Of a stretch of 64,000 nucleotides of DNA, positions 60,957 through 64,000 are shown piece after piece. Within the stretch, counting starts at the first letter, position 1; every line of letters begins with the position of its first letter. A program made the translations under genes and the position numbers. The DNA is from an uncultured Chloroflexales bacterium (lineage in GTDB: Bacteria > Chloroflexota > Chloroflexia > Chloroflexales > Chloroflexaceae): positions 1 through 64,000 of the forward strand of contig CALGUG010000008.1 of assembly GCA_937902315.1 (NCBI GenBank). The letters run 5' to 3'. The notes beneath the pieces were generated by a model. The model was not told where the DNA came from and searched no databases. It saw nothing but the letters and a program-made list of their open reading frames with translations.

Positions 60957-62024
60957 ATGAAAGGTCTTGTGCTTAGCGGAGGAAAGGGAACTCGCCTTCG
61001 CCCCATTACCTATACCAGTGCAAAACAGCTTGTTCCAGTAGCAAACAAGCCAGTCCTCTTCCGAGTAATCGAGTCGATCCGTGATGCTGGCATTGATGAA
61101 ATTGGTATTGTGATTGGTGATACAGGCCCCGAAGTTCGCGCGGCGGTTGGTGATGGTTCGCGCTGGGGCGTAAAAATAACATATATTCAACAAGAAGCGC
61201 CGCTCGGTTTGGCACACGCGGTGAAGATCAGCCGCGATTTCTTGGGCGACGATCGATTTGCTCTTTTCCTTGGTGATAACTGTATTCAAGGTGGTATCAG
61301 CGGTCTGATCGAGCAGTTTGGCAGCAGCCAGTACAACGCTCAGATCGTGTTGAAAGAGGTTCCCAACCCGCAGCAGTTCGGTGTAGCCGAGTTGAATCAG
61401 GATGGTACCATTAAGCGCTTGGTCGAAAAGCCGCGCGAGCCGCGCAGTAACTTGGCGCTGGTGGGCATCTATATGTTCGATAAGCACATTTGGGAAGCGG
61501 TCGAAAACATTCAACCCTCGTGGCGCAACGAGCTAGAGATCACCGATGCCATTCAATGGCTGATCGAAAACAACTACGTTGTGCATCCCTATGTGCATAA
61601 GGGCTGGTGGATCGATACCGGCAAGATGAGCGATATGCTCGAAGCCAATCGCTTGGTCTTGGAAGAGCAGCCCGCTCGCGTCGATGGTTATGTTGATCGC
61701 GATTCGCAGTTGATCGGTAAGGTCATCATCGAAAAGGGTGCCGAGATCATCAACAGCACGATTCGTGGCCCAGCGATCATCGGTGAGAATACGCGCGTCG
61801 TCAATAGCTATGTTGGCCCCTTTACCTCGATCTATCACGACTGCACCATCGATAACAGTGAGATCGAGCATAGCATCATTCTCGAGCACACCAAAATCCG
61901 TGATCTGCCCCATCGCTTGGCAGACAGCTTGATCGGCCGCTACGTTGAGGTAGGCAGCAGCCCGCTGCGTCCGAAAGCCTATCGTCTGGTTTTAGGCGAC
62001 CATAGCACGGTTGGAGTACTCTAG
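60957..62024 (+). CDS. rfbA: Glucose-1-phosphate thymidylyltransferase, long (StrD-like) type
   Basis: 355 residues from ATG 60957 (GAGGAG 6 bases upstream). Makes dTDP-glucose from dTTP and glucose-1-phosphate. Nucleotidyltransferase domain to about 240: KGLVLSGGKGTRLRPIT (signature), SAKQLVPVANKPVLF, FALFLGDNCI, VEKPREPRSN and GIYMFD. The C-terminal part (about 250-355) is a left-handed beta-helix of hexapeptide-like repeats (IEKGAEIINSTIRGPAIIGE), absent from short RmlA proteins. It supplies activated sugars for deoxyhexose decoration of the envelope. Only 3 bases separate its stop from the next gene, so they are coupled. Confidence 0.93.
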   Translation: MKGLVLSGGKGTRLRPITYTSAKQLVPVANKPVLFRVIESIRDAGIDEIGIVIGDTGPEVRAAVGDGSRWGVKITYIQQEAPLGLAHAVKISRDFLGDDRFALFLGDNCIQGGISGLIEQFGSSQYNAQIVLKEVPNPQQFGVAELNQDGTIKRLVEKPREPRSNLALVGIYMFDKHIWEAVENIQPSWRNELEITDAIQWLIENNYVVHPYVHKGWWIDTGKMSDMLEANRLVLEEQPARVDGYVDRDSQLIGKVIIEKGAEIINSTIRGPAIIGENTRVVNSYVGPFTSIYHDCTIDNSEIEHSIILEHTKIRDLPHRLADSLIGRYVEVGSSPLRPKAYRLVLGDHSTVGVL

Positions 62025-62027
62025 GCG

Positions 62028-63497
62028 ATGCGAGGTTGTATCCGTTTCGTTAGTTTCTGGATGCTGGTTGTGCTGCTGGTCGCCTGCGGCAGCACAGCCA
62101 ACCAAACCCCAACCAACCCTCCTCAGGCGGCCGCCACCCAAACGCCCGAACCGCCTTCCACTTTTGCGAGCGGCTCGAGTATCGCGGGCATCGATGTGAG
62201 TGGCCTGACCCCTGAAGAGGCGGTCGAGAAGCTCAAGAACGATCTAACGCTTTTGAAGCAGCCGCTCGAGTTGAAGATCGTCGACGAGCAGTTGAGCCTC
62301 ACGCCTGAACAGATCAAGCTGGAGGTTCCGGTTGACGAATTGGTGGCCGCGGCCCAAAGCTCTTTGCAAGCGGGCCAGCCCGCTGAGGTCGATCTGAGCT
62401 TTAGCTACGATCAGAGCACTGTGCGCAGCGAACTGGAGGCGCTGGCTCTGAGCGTGGCCACCCCGGGCGTGACCCGTCTGATCACCGAGACCGACCGCTA
62501 TTCGCGTACCTTCGTGTTCGAGCCTGGTCTGAGCCTCGATATCGACGCGGCTTTAGAGCAGATCGATCAACACCTGCAGGGCGATCAGCAAGGCACGATC
62601 GAGCTTGAGCTTGTGCCTGATGGCACGCCTGAGCCGGTCAGCATCGCCGAGCTGCAGAGCACGCTCGAAACCATGGCCGAGCGCTGGGATGGTGTAGTTG
62701 GCATCTACCTCTACGACTTGCAGAGCGGTGAGACCGTCGCCATTAACGAGGACGTGGTCTTCTCTGGCGCGAGCGTTATGAAAGTGCCAATCATGCTTCA
62801 GAGCTATATCAGCTTGCCAGAGCTGAGCGATGAAGAGCGCGAACTGATGGCCGAGATGATCGGCAAGAGCGATAACATGGCGGCCAACGATCTGCTGGCC
62901 AAAGTGGCTGGCGGTCAAGGCACCGATATCGCACTTGAAGGGGTGGGTATAATGAATGAGACGCTGAAATCGTTGGGCCTGGAGCACACCTACCAGAACT
63001 TGCCCTACGAGGCCGGCGAGTTTCTCATCAATGTGCTGGGTATGAAGATCCCGCGTGGGCCAGCCGAAGAGGGTGTGCCGCCCTTTACCGAAGCTGATCC
63101 CTACGTGCGCACGACCCCGAAAGAGATCGCTCAGATCTTCATCTGGATCTATCAGTGCAGCAATGGCGAAGGCATCTTGCTCGAACGCTACGGCGATAGC
63201 CTCACGCCCGAACGCTGCGCCGAGATGATCTCGTGGCTCGAGCAGAACGAAGACCAGATCCGTATGGTTGCTGGCTTCCCTGAAGGCACCAAAGTCGCTC
63301 ACAAGAGCGGATGGGTCGAAGATATGCAAGCCGATGCTGGGATCGTTTCAACGCCCGGTGGCGATTTTGTCGTGGCGCTCTACTTCTATCAGCAGCAGCG
63401 CAACAGCTACCTCGCTGATGAATACGCCGCTCCGATCATCGCTGCATTCGCTCGCCTGATCTATAGCGCCTACAATCCTACGATTGTGACGCCCTAA
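62028..63497 (+). CDS. Lipoprotein with peptidoglycan-binding-like module and class A beta-lactamase-fold domain
   Basis: 489 residues. Lipobox in MLVVLLVACGS (Cys about 20), a Pro/Thr linker, then a domain at about 45-200 resembling the VanW-associated PG_binding_4 module (AGIDVSGLTPEEAVEKL). Residues about 215-480 are a class A serine beta-lactamase fold: GASVMKVP (S-x-x-K), GKSDNMAAND (S-D-N) and VAHKSGWVED (K-S-G). A Glu of the omega-loop is not certain. It may be a beta-lactamase, a D,D-peptidase-like enzyme, or an esterase attached outside the membrane. Starts at ATG 62028, 3 bases after rfbA, hence co-translated with it. Confidence 0.85.
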   Translation: MRGCIRFVSFWMLVVLLVACGSTANQTPTNPPQAAATQTPEPPSTFASGSSIAGIDVSGLTPEEAVEKLKNDLTLLKQPLELKIVDEQLSLTPEQIKLEVPVDELVAAAQSSLQAGQPAEVDLSFSYDQSTVRSELEALALSVATPGVTRLITETDRYSRTFVFEPGLSLDIDAALEQIDQHLQGDQQGTIELELVPDGTPEPVSIAELQSTLETMAERWDGVVGIYLYDLQSGETVAINEDVVFSGASVMKVPIMLQSYISLPELSDEERELMAEMIGKSDNMAANDLLAKVAGGQGTDIALEGVGIMNETLKSLGLEHTYQNLPYEAGEFLINVLGMKIPRGPAEEGVPPFTEADPYVRTTPKEIAQIFIWIYQCSNGEGILLERYGDSLTPERCAEMISWLEQNEDQIRMVAGFPEGTKVAHKSGWVEDMQADAGIVSTPGGDFVVALYFYQQQRNSYLADEYAAPIIAAFARLIYSAYNPTIVTP

Positions 63498-63545
63498 CGC
63501 ACGTCGTACAACTCAATCGCTTTACGCACAACAGGAGGAGCCTTT

Positions 63546-64000
63546 ATGCCGAATCTTCCCATTCAGCGAATGATTTTGTATAAGCATGGAGTCGGCTACT
63601 TCGAACGGCGCGGCCCGTATGAGGGAACGACCCTCCAGTTGCAGTTTGCTCGTGAAGCGATGGACGACGTTTTAAAAAGCCTCGTGGTGCTCGATCTCGG
63701 TGAAGGGCAGGTGCTCGGCATCGATTTCGAGACACCCGAGGATCGCCAAAGTCTGATCGACCGAGGCAGCATTCACCTCTCTGACCAGCGCTCACTGCTC
63801 GACCTCTTGCGCGATCTGCGCGGCCGCATGGTGCGGCTCAGCTTGCAGTCTGAGCAAGCTGGAGCGCCCCAGCCCCACTACGACGATGACGATGTTGAAT
63901 TTTCGCCCGACGCTCTAAGCTACCAGTCGATCGAAGGCTTGGTGGTCGGTATCGACATCGACAACGAGCAGGTCCTGCGCCGTCCGATCGTAACCATCTA
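63546..64000 (+). CDS. Truncated hypothetical protein (window edge), DUF4139-like start
   Basis: At least 151 codons, open to the window end. ATG 63546 has CAGGAGGAG upstream. The N-terminus NLPIQRMILYKHGVGYFERR and the segment AMDDVLKSLVVLDLGEGQV recall the start of DUF4139/mucoidy-inhibitor-like proteins that begin with a beta-strand rich domain. A cluster YDDDDVEF lies at about 118-125. No signal peptide. Probably the third gene after rfbA, with a 48-base gap from the lipoprotein gene. Function unknown. Confidence 0.7.
   Translation, partial: MPNLPIQRMILYKHGVGYFERRGPYEGTTLQLQFAREAMDDVLKSLVVLDLGEGQVLGIDFETPEDRQSLIDRGSIHLSDQRSLLDLLRDLRGRMVRLSLQSEQAGAPQPHYDDDDVEFSPDALSYQSIEGLVVGIDIDNEQVLRRPIVTI

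Overview
The window looks like a chromosomal segment of a Chloroflexota bacterium, most plausibly of class Chloroflexia (a Herpetosiphon/Chloroflexus-like aerobe). That assignment is an inference from protein flavour and gene content: a caa3-type oxidase subunit II carrying its own cytochrome c, a CtaA-CtaB fusion, PheS with a Cys4 insert, many single-TM lipoproteins, RmlA of the long StrD-like type, and moderate-to-high GC coding DNA separated by AT-richer, repeat-laden spacers. No rRNA, tRNA, CRISPR array, prophage or transposase gene was seen.

Layout. 0-3.2 kb: ADP-ribosylglycohydrolase-like gene and a ComEC core. 3.2-9.6 kb: a GH140/DUF4038-type glycosidase, then an ECF sigma factor, its probable anti-sigma factor and a large membrane glycosyltransferase in one minus-strand row. 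10.1-14.4 kb: a glycine-betaine type ABC importer whose permease is an internal tandem duplication. 15.1-16.4 kb: MFS transporter. 16.7-20.6 kb: nadA-nadB-nadC behind a near-consensus promoter overlapped by a palindromic operator. 20.8-28.8 kb: small membrane protein, CDF metal exporter, DinG-type helicase/exonuclease, lipoprotein, hydroxypyruvate isomerase-like enzyme, CorA. 29.2-31.9 kb: infC-rpmI-rplT plus a lamin-tail-domain ORF, then a SpoU rRNA methyltransferase. 32-38 kb: T-box leader, pheS, an intervening membrane glycosyltransferase, pheT. 38.5-41.1 kb: coaE and an amidohydrolase-CYTH fusion. 41.7-47.2 kb: cytochrome c oxidase operon (ctaC, ctaD, ctaA-ctaB, two tiny membrane subunits). 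47.8-49.5 kb: citrate synthase divergent from a small HTH protein. 49.9-51.5 kb: glpD. 51.8-55.8 kb: two-component system, an HlyD-like protein and a family 3 solute-binding protein. 56.5-64 kb: cell-envelope genes (LCP ligase, NlpC/P60 hydrolase, dTDP-glucose synthase, a class A beta-lactamase-fold lipoprotein, and a truncated gene at the edge).

The least expected content is between the genes. At least 16 copies of one inverted-repeat end (core CGCGTCCGCCTWCGGCTA, family A) lie in the spacers, and their orientations read from left to right as perfectly balanced brackets. Four pairs form short elements of about 350-390 bp, and four wider pairs enclose genes (the glycosidase, nadABC, hyi, and the two-component to LCP block). 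A second MITE-like family (B, 120-167 bp, ends ATACCAAATCCG) has five clear copies, one of them between the pheS T-box terminator and the pheS ribosome binding site. Family A interiors carry hairpins with compensatory base changes and pieces of family B, so the two families form mosaics.

Other points of interest are an A10 tract at the end of rplT that puts the downstream LTD ORF exactly one frame away with no intervening stop, an ATT start for infC, two helically phased DnaA-box-like arrays, and an HTH gene beside citrate synthase that resembles the N-terminal domain of known HTH-citrate synthase fusions.
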